A stretch of 63,222 nt of DNA from Phycisphaerales bacterium. Lineage in GTDB: Bacteria; Planctomycetota; Phycisphaerae; Phycisphaerales; SM1A02. A program made the position numbers and the translations under genes. This document shows positions 10,105-18,373 of the stretch, one piece after another. The stretch lies in the NCBI GenBank assembly GCA_009691805.1, contig SIAK01000010.1, positions 1 to 63,222 on the forward strand, written 5' to 3'. Position 1 is the first letter of the stretch; each line of letters opens with the position of its first letter. The notes under the pieces were generated by a model. The model worked only from the letters and a program-made list of their open reading frames with translations. It did no database searches and had not been told where the DNA came from.

Positions 10105-10704
10105 TCACGCCCTTCGCCGACGCGCGATCAAGCCAGCAAGTCCGAGCATTGCGATCACACTTGGTGTGGGCAGGAAGAAAACGCCTTCGCCGAATTGCAT
10201 GGGCGCGCCTTCATTGCTGTTCGTGTAGCCGAGCTTGAGGAAATATTCGCGTGGGGAAAGGTCGCCACTTGCGATGACGAATTGTGCGAGCAGCACGCGT
10301 CCATCATGCACGCGTCCTTGCAGGTTCAGTGGATCGGAGTCGTACCAACCTGCGTCGGCGCTCGTCGTGTTGCCGGATGCAAATCCTGTTGCGCCGCCGA
10401 TACAGACAAACGAATCAAATGCACTTGCGTTTATCACAAACTGCGGATGCCATGTGCCTGCGGTGAGTGAAGCCATCGAGCCCGTGAGCGCATCACTGTG
10501 CCAGAATCCGTTGTTCGTCGAACCGTTGCGTGGTTCGAAGTTGAGCGTGCTGAACACTGTGTCCGTCGCACCATCGAATGTTCCGTAGAGCACAAACTTT
10601 GTCAGCCCATTCGCGCTCGCTGCGAGTTCAACGGAGTAACCAGTGAACGTCGCCGACGCGGCTGCGGTTGTTGCAAGTGTGGAAATGAATGCGAGTGGTT
10701 GCAT
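10105..10704 (-). CDS. Secreted protein with PEP-CTERM-like (PTP) C-terminal anchor, copy 1
   Basis: The 199-residue protein has an N-terminal signal (MQPLAFISTLATTAAASA). It ends in a tripartite sorting tail: FLPTP, a hydrophobic helix (SVIAMLGLAGLI) and the basic cluster ARRRRA. Such tails are processed by exosortase-type systems in Gram-negative bacteria, and here PTP replaces PEP. The body shares blocks with its neighbour at 10873-11541, such as F-NGATDTV, WHPQFV/WNPQFV and DSFVCIGGATGFASGN. The two are therefore tandem duplicates that have diverged. The function of the body is unknown. An exosortase gene is not in the window. Confidence 0.83.
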   Translation of the reverse strand: MQPLAFISTLATTAAASATFTGYSVELAASANGLTKFVLYGTFDGATDTVFSTLNFEPRNGSTNNGFWHSDALTGSMASLTAGTWHPQFVINASAFDSFVCIGGATGFASGNTTSADAGWYDSDPLNLQGRVHDGRVLLAQFVIASGDLSPREYFLKLGYTNSNEGAPMQFGEGVFFLPTPSVIAMLGLAGLIARRRRA

Positions 10705-10712
10705 GACGAGAC

Positions 10713-10734
10713 AGCGATGGTCACCGACATCGCT
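10713..10734 (-). promoter_or_regulatory. 7-bp leader hairpin between Shine-Dalgarno and start of the 10105-10704 gene
   Basis: On the reverse strand AGCGATG…CATCGCT forms a perfect 7-bp stem with an 8-base loop. It sits between a GAAGGAG (10733-10739) and the ATG at 10704, which are otherwise about 28 bases apart, far too distant for normal initiation. Folding would bring them nearer, although the last AG of the ribosome-binding site is itself in the stem. This is an inference from sequence only. Confidence 0.35.
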
Positions 10735-10795
10735 CCTTCACACATGAGACATCTCAACAGCGGGCGCGCAAGGTGGGAAAACACTTTGTTTCTCG

Positions 10796-10838
10796 GAAAA
10801 AAAGCAAGCCCCCACGCATGTACACAGCGTGGGGGCTT
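10796..10838 (-). terminator. Rho-independent terminator
   Basis: AAGCCCCCACGC (10806-10817) pairs perfectly with GCGTGGGGGCTT (10827-10838) around a 9-base loop. Read on the reverse strand, the hairpin is followed by a run of seven T (complement of 10796-10803, with one C break). It ends the transcript of the 10873-11541 gene, so the two tandem paralogues are probably transcribed separately. Confidence 0.88.
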
Positions 10839-10872
10839 GAAATCTTTGATAGATTGTCAGACGCGTGCCAGA

Positions 10873-11541
10873 TTAGGCGCGACGACGACGACCAACGAGA
10901 CCTGCGAGACCGAGAAGGGCAACTGCGCCTGGGGTTGGCAGGGAGAAGAGGCCTTCACCGAACTGCACTGGTGAACCAGCGACGCCGTTGTTGTATCCGA
11001 CCTTCATGAAGAAGGTGCGGCCTGCGGTGTCGCCAGCTGCGAGAACCATCTGTGCGAGGAGCACGTTGCCAGCGCCGTTCACACGACCCTGAAGGTTCGG
11101 TGGGTTCGAGTTGAACCAGCCTGCCACGCCAGCGGTTGCGCCGTCTGGAATGCCGGTTTGGTTGAGGCCTGAAGTGCCCCAACCTGGATCGCCGTTCGTC
11201 GAGTTGCCCGAAGAGAAGCCCGTACCGCCACCGATGCAGACGAACGAATCCGCTGCGCCTGGTGCGAGGACGAACTGTGGATTCCAAGTACCAACAGTGG
11301 TCGAAGGTGCGCCACCTGTCAGGGCATCCATATGGACGAAACCCTGGAGTGAAGAACCAGCTTGCGAATGGATCTGGAAAGCGTTGAGGACGGTGTCCGT
11401 TGCGCCGTTGAATGAACCGAACACTTGGTAAACGTTGTAACCAGCCACCGATGAGCTCACGACTGTGAACTGGGTGAAGGTTGCGTTCGCCGAAGCGACA
11501 ATGCCCGCGAGGGCGGCCGAAGCCAAAACGATATTCCGCAT
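10873..11541 (-). CDS. Secreted protein with PEP-CTERM-like (PTP) C-terminal anchor, copy 2
   Basis: This 222-residue paralogue of the 10105-10704 product has a signal peptide (VLASAALAGIVASANA). Its sorting tail is FSLPTP, then GAVALLGLAGLV, then GRRRRA. The body is Gly/Asn/Ser-rich and contains DSFVCIGGGTGFSSGN. It has its own terminator and a long leader containing a perfect 13-bp inverted repeat over the ribosome-binding site, so it is probably independently regulated. The protein is predicted to be translocated and held at the envelope, or released after tail cleavage. Its molecular function is unknown. Confidence 0.86.
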   Translation of the reverse strand: MRNIVLASAALAGIVASANATFTQFTVVSSSVAGYNVYQVFGSFNGATDTVLNAFQIHSQAGSSLQGFVHMDALTGGAPSTTVGTWNPQFVLAPGAADSFVCIGGGTGFSSGNSTNGDPGWGTSGLNQTGIPDGATAGVAGWFNSNPPNLQGRVNGAGNVLLAQMVLAAGDTAGRTFFMKVGYNNGVAGSPVQFGEGLFSLPTPGAVALLGLAGLVGRRRRA

Positions 11542-11553
11542 TTTCTACTCTCT

Positions 11554-11602
11554 GCTCCTCTCATGCAGAAGGGAAGCCGAGTCAGCGCCGCATGAGAGGA
11601 GC
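11554..11602 (-). promoter_or_regulatory. Perfect 13-bp inverted repeat in the leader, covering the Shine-Dalgarno
   Basis: GCTCCTCTCATGC (11554-11566) and GCATGAGAGGAGC (11590-11602) are exact reverse complements separated by 23 bases. In the reverse-strand transcript the second arm contains GAGAGGAG, the only strong ribosome-binding site before the ATG at 11541. The hairpin would therefore sequester it. This could be a translational switch, a thermosensor-like leader or a dimeric operator, and sequence alone does not decide. Confidence 0.5.
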
Positions 11603-11958
11603 GCCAGTCGGTTGAACGACACATAGCCAGGGGGGCTAAGAATGTCGTCACGAAAAAAAGTGGGGATGCCTGCGGGTCAACCGTACTGATTGACTGAAAT
11701 TTGCAGACCCCTTGAACTCTCTCTCGTTTCGCATTGGAGTAGGGCTCCCTCACGAACACGCTAAACCTACAGCAAGGATTGAGGGAGGCAAACGAATCTT
11801 GGGGACAAAGCCCAGATTTTTCACACGACAGCAAAATGGCTGAGCCGCGAGCAGCAAGGGTTCCGACGGTTTCGAGAGCCAAATCTGACGGGGAAACATA
11901 GGTTCTAAAGGGAATTGCGCCGTTTTCATTCCCTTTGGGGACGGGTTACCCTCCGCGT
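11603..11958. other. Intergenic region between divergent genes; no gene seen
   Basis: This stretch must hold the promoters of the leftward anchored-protein gene and the rightward lipoprotein gene. Short A/T patches are present, but no convincing promoter pair, riboswitch or RNA gene was recognised. The reverse-strand open frame across 11457-11882 has unnatural composition and overlaps the start of the real gene. Confidence 0.5.
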
Positions 11959-12438
11959 ATGAAGCTCGCGATTATGGGATGGTTCTGTCTGGCAATTCTC
12001 GCTCTTTCAGCCTGCACGGCGCCCATCCGAGGCCGAGTTGTGGTTGGAACGCTCTCGAGTTTGGAGTGGGTAGATTCGAATGACCCTCGACTTTCCTTCC
12101 CGGGAATCCCTGGTGTGTCCATCGTGATTTTGAAAGCGGAGACGCGTCGACGTCTTGAGGAAGTCGGTCGCGCCTCGAGCTGCGAAGATGGAAGTTTCAA
12201 CGTGCCGATCAATTCGCCAGGCGCAGGATTCTTTGAAGAGACGTGGATGATGACCGCCAACGGTGGAAAGTATGGAAGCGCACAGAGTGGTGCTCGGCTT
12301 CCGTTCAACTATGGCGACAAGCACCTCCTCATCATGCTTGAACACGGAAGTGCTGCGGTCGGTGAAAGCGGACAGCATGAAGATCTCGAAGGTCAATTGC
12401 GATCGATACGTGGATTCGAAGCGCCTCCCGCGCACTAA
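11959..12438 (+). CDS. Small lipoprotein, carboxypeptidase-regulatory-like (beta-sandwich) candidate
   Basis: The ATG at 11959 gives 159 residues beginning MKLAIMGWFCLAILALSAC, with a good lipobox (LSAC), so the mature protein should be lipid-anchored. The middle reads IRGRVVVGTL…GVSIVILKAETRRRLEEVGRA, then EDGSFNVPI. This matches the general 'G-x-V-x…T-D-xx-G-x-F-x-I' rhythm of carboxypeptidase-regulatory/transthyretin-like domains. That fold is an inference. The gene lies just upstream of the DUF58 gene. Confidence 0.72.
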   Translation: MKLAIMGWFCLAILALSACTAPIRGRVVVGTLSSLEWVDSNDPRLSFPGIPGVSIVILKAETRRRLEEVGRASSCEDGSFNVPINSPGAGFFEETWMMTANGGKYGSAQSGARLPFNYGDKHLLIMLEHGSAAVGESGQHEDLEGQLRSIRGFEAPPAH

Positions 12439-12455
12439 TTTTTCTTACCTGCGGA

Positions 12456-13622
12456 ATGCGCGTTCGCGCGACAATGAGCACAGCCATGCATGCGACTCGT
12501 CGACGCACCAACTTTGGATCCATCGGAATCCTCTACTGCCTCCTTGTGGTGGTCGTCGCCCTTGCGAGCGTCAACCGACCGAACAATCTTCTCGTGTGGA
12601 TCTTTGCGGCGATGCTCGTCGCGCTGCTTGTCTCAGGCATCGTGTCTGGTGCGATGTTGATCCGCTTGCGAGCGCATCGCATCGAACCGCGTCGCGCTCG
12701 CGTGGGCGAATTGCTCGTGGTTCGTTACGAGTTGCGCAACGCGGCGCGGTTCATGGCTGCATTTGATCTGCATGTTGTTGAACGCGATTTTCCTGCAAGC
12801 ATCACTCCCTGCGGGGAAGCGTGGGCGTTGCATTGTGGACCAGGTGACACCGTGCACGCGGAAGGTGTGTTTCGCCCGAGCCGTCGCGGACTTTTTCGAT
12901 TGCCATGCTTTGAAGTGTGGTCTTCCTTTCCGTTTGGTCTGTTGCGCAAACGATTGATCTTTGCACGGGTGAGTGAAGTGCTCGTCGAGCCTGAGATTGT
13001 TCCGTTGCAGCCCGCGCTGCTCTCACGCGTGGCGCGCGGCGGGCTCATGGGCGGCGTGCACGCCTCCATCGAAATCGGCGGCGGTGAAGACTTCTTCGGT
13101 GTGCGTGAGTATCGATCGGGCGACAGCGTGCGAAACATCGCGTGGAAGCGACTTGCAGGAACCGATCAACTCGCGACGATTGAGCGTTCGCGGTCTGTGC
13201 CGCCGCGTGTGCGCGTCGTGCTTGATCTACGACGCGAGACGAGTGCGCTTCGCGTCGCAAGTGGCGTGGACCCGCGCGCACTTGAAGAGGACGCCATCAC
13301 GCTCGCGGCGTCACTCATGGCTCTTGCGGATCGGCAAGGAGACGAGTTCGGACTCACCGTGCTCGGGCTTGACGTCGCGGCAATTCCATTGCGTCGAGGA
13401 CATTTTCATCGCGCGAAAGTACTCGCCGCTCTCGCAGCGATTGATCTCGATCTTCCGCGTGATCCATCTGCATCACTCCGGGAGAGTGCCGAACGCGCGA
13501 CGATTCTTTTCGTGCATGCAGATCGCGCAGATACTTCGGTCTCGCCCTCCGTCGGTTGGAACTTCACTGCATCACAGTTGTCGACGCTTCGCCTGCCGAC
13601 AGCGCACGGAGCAGCGACATGA
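12456..13622 (+). CDS. DUF58 domain protein
   Basis: Two N-terminal membrane helices (about residues 20-62) are followed by a long soluble part containing the DUF58 core EYRSGDSVRNIAWKRLA and an integrin-like/von Willebrand-A-type C-terminal half (RVRVVLDLRRE). DUF58 proteins usually sit in an operon with a MoxR ATPase and a transglutaminase-like membrane protein. Here the transglutaminase gene follows with an ATGA overlap, but no MoxR gene is nearby. The start is either the ATG at 12456 or that at 12474. The role of this pair is thought to be in envelope or secreted-protein maturation. Confidence 0.9.
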   Translation: MRVRATMSTAMHATRRRTNFGSIGILYCLLVVVVALASVNRPNNLLVWIFAAMLVALLVSGIVSGAMLIRLRAHRIEPRRARVGELLVVRYELRNAARFMAAFDLHVVERDFPASITPCGEAWALHCGPGDTVHAEGVFRPSRRGLFRLPCFEVWSSFPFGLLRKRLIFARVSEVLVEPEIVPLQPALLSRVARGGLMGGVHASIEIGGGEDFFGVREYRSGDSVRNIAWKRLAGTDQLATIERSRSVPPRVRVVLDLRRETSALRVASGVDPRALEEDAITLAASLMALADRQGDEFGLTVLGLDVAAIPLRRGHFHRAKVLAALAAIDLDLPRDPSASLRESAERATILFVHADRADTSVSPSVGWNFTASQLSTLRLPTAHGAAT

Positions 13623-15889
13623 ATCTCCTCCGCCAACATCGCGTCGCGGCGTTTCTCTTGGTGTTGCTCTCCATCGCAGCGTTCGCGACGAGTCAAAAGG
13701 ATCTGGTGCTGCTCGTGAGTGGCGGAGCGCTCGCGATGCTGAGTTGGTATGTGACCGAAGGACCACGCGGCCGATCGTTGCCGAGTCTCGCATCCAACGG
13801 CCTGATCATCGCGCTGCTCGCGTGGACGCTGCTGAACTTTCTCGGAGAACTTGATCTCACGGATTCCACTGCGGTCCTCGGGCGATTCTTGTTGTGGTTG
13901 CTCGTCATCAAACTGTTCTCGACGCGTACTACCTATGAAGATCGCCAGCGAGTCACGCTCGCGGTGATGCTTGTCGTCTGCGGTTGCTTGGAAACGGTGG
14001 AGTTTATTTTCGCGGCGCTCGTGTTCCTTTTTCTCGCGCTCTCGATTTGGACGGCGATGCTTTGGCGATTGCACGCAAGTTATGAAGCGGCGCGCGTGTC
14101 GCGTCGTGGCGATGGCGGATTGCTTCCACCGCCACTCGAAGTCAGTGTGGGTCGACGACTACTTCCGCAGTTTCGCCGCGTCGCGTTCTTTTCCATCGCC
14201 ACGATCTTCGTCGGCAGCGCACTCGGATTCGCCCTGTTTCCACGCTTTGGTGAATCGCGCGGGGATCGATCAGGCAGTGAATCCGTCAGTGGATTCAACG
14301 ACCGCATCGATCTGCTCGCGAACGAACGCATCAACGAAAGTCGTCGCGAACTTTTCTCGTTGCGTTGGATCGATCCCACAGGAACGCCTGTGAAGTCGCC
14401 TCGTCCAATCTACTTGCGAGGCGCGGTGCTCGATCGTTACGACCCTGTGACGCATCGTTGGGAGGTGCTGCGAACATCGACCGCAATTCGCGCGATGCGA
14501 ACGCCACCGGATGCGAAGTTCGTCGCGCTCGGTCCTGGCGTTCCCGATACGACAGGCGGCGTGTGGACCGCGGAGATCACTATGCGATCGCTCGCGACGA
14601 GCGTGCTCTTCACCGTGTACGCGCCCTTTGCGGTGGCGACGGATGAGTCGTACTCGGTTGCGTTCGATCCGCAGACATTGCTCTTGCGCGATGTTGGAAC
14701 GGATCATGTCGGTCGTTACTGGTGGTACGCGCTCCGTGTGCAGCCGCAGCCATCCCCGCAAATGATGGAGACGCTGCAAGGAAGCGTGGATCCGCCGCGC
14801 AGTGATGTGTCGTTTCCTGTTGCGGCAATGGTGCCCATCGCGCAGCAGATTCTCGTCGCGGCGTCGGTCACCGGGCTTCCAACAGCGCAAGATGTTCGCG
14901 ATGATCCATCGCTTCGATGGATGCGGAACCGTGAGATTGCGCGCGCGATTGCGGGCTGGATGCGCTCAGGCCGATTCCAGTACACCACAGATCTCTCAAG
15001 TTTCCGCATCGAAGGTGGCGAAGATCCAATCGTCGCATTCCTCGAGCGCAATCGATTTGGACACTGCGAGTACTTCGCGAGTGCGCTCGTCGCGACCTTG
15101 CGTTCGCTTGGCATCGAGAGCCGACTCATCACAGGTTTCGTCGCGATTGAGTACGACGGCTCCACAGAGCAATACATCGTGCGCGAATCGAACGCGCACG
15201 CATGGGTTGAAGTGCGCACAGGTGAACGACAGTGGACAGCGCTTGATCCGACGCCCGAAGATTCACTGCAGCAAATCAGCGAACGCAATCGTTCGTTCGC
15301 CGACAACTTTCGGTGGATCTATGACCGCGTCGAGTTCTTGTGGAACAGCCGCGTGCTCGCGTACGACGGTGCCGCGCAAGCGACGATTGCAGATCGCGTG
15401 CAATCGCAGTGGTGGAAGTACGCGCAGCAAACGCTCGACGCGTTGCGGGCGCAGATGCGCGCGTTGGTCGAGCGCTACGCACTTGGTCGTGCGGGGACGA
15501 TCTGGTTCTCAGCGATTGCGCTCGGAGTCGTCACGGCACTTGCCGCGTGGTTCGTAGCGAAGCGACGCACTGCGCGCACCCATCGCGTTGCTGGACTTGA
15601 GGCGCTGCCGCATGAAGAAGCGAGAGTGGTCGCGCGCGATTGCGCATTCTTCGCCGATGCGCTGGACATGCTTGATCGAGCGGGACTTTCGAAGCCAGCA
15701 CCCATGACGCCGAGGCAACACGCCGGCCTCGTGACTGCGTTCGCTGCAGACGCGGGGATGGAGTTCGCACGATTAGTCGAGCGGTTCTATCAAGTCCGAT
15801 ACGGTGGGCTTCGGCAATCAATCAGCGATAGGGCAGAAACCCGAAATGCACTCCTGCGCCTGAAGTCTGCGCTCTCAAGGGGACGATGA
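13619..15889 (+). CDS. TgpA-like transmembrane transglutaminase/protease
   Basis: The ATG at 13619 overlaps the DUF58 stop (ATGA), so a longer in-frame start at 13556 is rejected. The 756-residue protein has several N-terminal membrane helices (DUF3488-like), then a periplasmic transglutaminase core. Its triad is visible as Cys in NRFGHCEYFAS, His in SNAHAWVEV and Asp in ALDPTPED. One more membrane helix lies near residue 640, followed by a cytoplasmic tail (DUF4129-like, MTPRQHAGLV…ERFYQVRYGG). It is probably cotranscribed with, and works with, the DUF58 protein. Confidence 0.9.
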   Translation: MNLLRQHRVAAFLLVLLSIAAFATSQKDLVLLVSGGALAMLSWYVTEGPRGRSLPSLASNGLIIALLAWTLLNFLGELDLTDSTAVLGRFLLWLLVIKLFSTRTTYEDRQRVTLAVMLVVCGCLETVEFIFAALVFLFLALSIWTAMLWRLHASYEAARVSRRGDGGLLPPPLEVSVGRRLLPQFRRVAFFSIATIFVGSALGFALFPRFGESRGDRSGSESVSGFNDRIDLLANERINESRRELFSLRWIDPTGTPVKSPRPIYLRGAVLDRYDPVTHRWEVLRTSTAIRAMRTPPDAKFVALGPGVPDTTGGVWTAEITMRSLATSVLFTVYAPFAVATDESYSVAFDPQTLLLRDVGTDHVGRYWWYALRVQPQPSPQMMETLQGSVDPPRSDVSFPVAAMVPIAQQILVAASVTGLPTAQDVRDDPSLRWMRNREIARAIAGWMRSGRFQYTTDLSSFRIEGGEDPIVAFLERNRFGHCEYFASALVATLRSLGIESRLITGFVAIEYDGSTEQYIVRESNAHAWVEVRTGERQWTALDPTPEDSLQQISERNRSFADNFRWIYDRVEFLWNSRVLAYDGAAQATIADRVQSQWWKYAQQTLDALRAQMRALVERYALGRAGTIWFSAIALGVVTALAAWFVAKRRTARTHRVAGLEALPHEEARVVARDCAFFADALDMLDRAGLSKPAPMTPRQHAGLVTAFAADAGMEFARLVERFYQVRYGGLRQSISDRAETRNALLRLKSALSRGR

Positions 15890-16009
15890 GTGCCTCGAAG
15901 TTTCGGTGCACGTGGCGCATTGGCTGCATCGCGGTGTGATTGAAACTGAGTCCGCGGACTTCTCTCTCAAACGCGCAAGATTCGCGCGAGTTGCCGCATC
16001 GTCGTGCCG

Positions 16010-16942
16010 ATGAGCGGCAACGGCGTCTCAGAGCATCCGCGTAGTTGTTGTTTACCTGTGCGCCATTGGAGAAATTCTGTGCCCGCATCCCGCTCCCGAA
16101 CACATGAATGGCGTCGCTCACTCGAACAGTTACTTGAGCGCGACGGTGCGCTTGAAATCGCAGTGGCGCGGCAAGACGCTGCGCCCGCGACAACACCGGG
16201 TGGCGATCTCGTCTGGCGCGTGCGCGTCGTGGGGTTAACGGAGCAACAGCTCATCGTCGAAAGTCCGTTCGCGCTCGGTCGTCCATTAGACATCGCGCCC
16301 GGAACGGATCTCATCTGCGCGATTGCCATCGGGCAGAATCGTTGGATGTTCCGTTCGCGCACGCTTGGATACGCGATGCCCTACGGCGGCAATCGATCCA
16401 CCACGCGCGGACTTCGCCTAGAAATGCCTACGAATGTCGAGCGATGCTCGCGACGCGCGCTGCGCGTTGATGTCGCAGATCTTCGACTGCCCAAGGCGCA
16501 GATGTGGCCGCTCCTCGATCCGAGTTCGGTGCTGGTTGCGGAACGCGCGAATGAATTGGCGTATGCCGCGGCACGCGCGGGTGAACCGATTCCTGTGTGC
16601 AACGACGATCTGCTTCCCACAGTGGGTCCGTGCTTCAGCGCAACGGTGATGAACATCGGTGGCGGTGGTCTCGGTCTCATGCTTGATCCGAATGACGCAT
16701 CTGCATTGGCGCGTCATCGTCTCTTCTGGTTCCGATTTCAACTTGCCGATGGCGTTGGCGTTCCGATCTGCGCGGCAGGACGCGTCGTGCATACGCATAT
16801 CGATAGCACACAGAGCACGTACGCGGGCGTCTCGTTTGAGTTCACCTTCAATCCATCGCATCAGCGCACGGTCGCGGATCAAATTGCGCACGCAATCCAT
16901 TTCGTGCAGCGCGAACAAGCGGGAATCAAGCGCGCGGACTGA
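16010..16942 (+). CDS. PilZ/YcgR-like protein with degenerate c-di-GMP motif
   Basis: A ~310-residue soluble protein. An N-terminal beta-rich part (LVWRVRVVGLTEQQLIVESP…) looks like the YcgR N-terminal (PilZN) domain. It is followed by RRALRVDVADLRLP, which matches the RxxxR of PilZ, and by MNIGGGGLGLML at the position of the usual (D/N)xSxxG. The conserved Ser is Gly here, so c-di-GMP binding is uncertain. A GTG at 16004 and an ATG at 16010 are possible starts. The gene stands alone, between the transglutaminase gene and the convergent pabB. Confidence 0.6.
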   Translation: MSGNGVSEHPRSCCLPVRHWRNSVPASRSRTHEWRRSLEQLLERDGALEIAVARQDAAPATTPGGDLVWRVRVVGLTEQQLIVESPFALGRPLDIAPGTDLICAIAIGQNRWMFRSRTLGYAMPYGGNRSTTRGLRLEMPTNVERCSRRALRVDVADLRLPKAQMWPLLDPSSVLVAERANELAYAAARAGEPIPVCNDDLLPTVGPCFSATVMNIGGGGLGLMLDPNDASALARHRLFWFRFQLADGVGVPICAAGRVVHTHIDSTQSTYAGVSFEFTFNPSHQRTVADQIAHAIHFVQREQAGIKRAD

Positions 16943-16975
16943 ATGTTGGAGTTGGCCACGTCGCTTCACGTCACG

Positions 16976-18292
16976 TCACGTCACGAGTTGCGCTAGCGCG
17001 CGAACTTTCGCGAGTGTTTCCGCGACTTCTTCCATCGGATTGCTCTCTGCCACGATGCCGCAACCTGCGTGATAGGTGAGTGTGCGCGTGTGGTCGATCG
17101 CAGACGGAGCAGAAAGTTGCGCCGTGCGAATCGCAACATTGAACGCTGCATTGCCGGATCGTGAAATGAATCCAATGCCACCGCAATAGAAGCTGCGCGG
17201 TGTGACTTCGAGTTCGTCAATGATCTGCATCGCGCGCACTTTCGGCGCTCCTGTGACGCTGCCTGGTGGAAATGTCGCGCGCAGAACATCGAGCCACGAC
17301 GCATCCTCGCGAAGTTGCGCATGAATCTCCGCAACGCTGTGATGCACCGTCTGATGCGTTTCGAGCAGGCGCGGCTGCGCAACGCGCACGGAACCGATGT
17401 CTGCGACGCGCCCGAGATCGCTGCGCATGAGGTCGACGATCATCGCAAGTTCCGCAGCATCCTTCGCGCTGTTGAGCAGTTCGTTCGCCGCAACCTCGGA
17501 TGGGCGTGTGCCCTTGATCGGTCGCGTGGTGACGCGTCCATCGGTCGCGACACGAAGAAAGAGTTCGGGGCTCATCGACACGACAGCGCCGCCGTCGGGC
17601 AGTTCAAACAGCGCGCCAAACCACGACGCATTCGTGCAGATTGCCGCGTGCGCGAACGATCGCATCGAGCCTGTGCACAGCGCGTCGAATCGTCGCGCGA
17701 TATTCGCTTGATAGATGTCGCCTGCGTGAATGTAGGCAAGTGTCTTCGCCACACTTTGCGCGTACTGCGCGTCTGTTTCACGCGCGCGGAGCTCGCGCAA
17801 CTCCCAAGGTTGAGCGATCGCTGCTTGCGTGCACGCTGGCGGGTTGCCCACGTTGTGCAGCGCGCCGGTTGCGTGATGGAAGCACCAAGCGTCCTCACAC
17901 CAGTGCAACACTGCGCGCGGCGCGTCGCTCTTCAATGTGGTTTGGCAAGTTGCGCTTGGCTCGAAGCACTCGCCGAGCGAGTAACCGAGCGCGATGATCC
18001 AACCGCCTGTGAAAGGAACTTCGTCGTCGCGCGCTGCTCCAACTTGCGTTCGCGGAGTCCGAGCAAGCGCTGCGTCCAAGGTCGAGATCGCTTCGTCCCT
18101 AGAGCAGTGCGCAGGAACCACAATCGTCTCGCGTGGTCGCGCGAGAATCGTCCACGCATTCTGCGCATCCACCGCGCCGCCACTCACGAGTGCGGCGAGC
18201 GGTTCTTCGGTAGGCCACTGCAGCACGAAATCCGCTGCGCGCTGCGCAGCGAGAGTTTTTTGAAGAAGCTGAGGACTCGACACGCGTGCCAT
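16976..18292 (-). CDS. pabB: Aminodeoxychorismate synthase component I
   Basis: A chorismate-binding enzyme of 438 residues. PIKGTRP carries the active-site Lys typical of PabB (anthranilate synthase TrpE has Ala there). MIVDLMRSDLGRVA, ATFPPGSVTGAPKVRAM, YCGGIGFIS and TYHAGCGIVAESNP complete the family set. It makes 4-amino-4-deoxychorismate for folate, which fits functionally with folC elsewhere in the window. The ATG at 18292 is 81 bases from the divergent PPDK start. A fused or adjacent amidotransferase (PabA) was not seen. Confidence 0.93.
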   Translation of the reverse strand: MARVSSPQLLQKTLAAQRAADFVLQWPTEEPLAALVSGGAVDAQNAWTILARPRETIVVPAHCSRDEAISTLDAALARTPRTQVGAARDDEVPFTGGWIIALGYSLGECFEPSATCQTTLKSDAPRAVLHWCEDAWCFHHATGALHNVGNPPACTQAAIAQPWELRELRARETDAQYAQSVAKTLAYIHAGDIYQANIARRFDALCTGSMRSFAHAAICTNASWFGALFELPDGGAVVSMSPELFLRVATDGRVTTRPIKGTRPSEVAANELLNSAKDAAELAMIVDLMRSDLGRVADIGSVRVAQPRLLETHQTVHHSVAEIHAQLREDASWLDVLRATFPPGSVTGAPKVRAMQIIDELEVTPRSFYCGGIGFISRSGNAAFNVAIRTAQLSAPSAIDHTRTLTYHAGCGIVAESNPMEEVAETLAKVRALAQLVT

Positions 18293-18373
18293 AGTAGACG
18301 CAAGAGCTGTACACTCGGCGATTCACTGCTGTGCACTCGCGTCGCATTCACACCCACAGTTAGGAAGTCTCCA

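Noticed and set aside
11457-11882. 141-codon reverse frame upstream of the 10873-11541 gene
   Set aside because: It overlaps that gene's start and leader hairpin in another frame, and its composition is not protein-like.
17315-18373. The PPDK frame stays open 353 codons upstream of its start
   Set aside because: This part is antisense to pabB, is rich in Arg/Cys/His and lacks any domain. It is a shadow of the coding strand, not an N-terminal extension.
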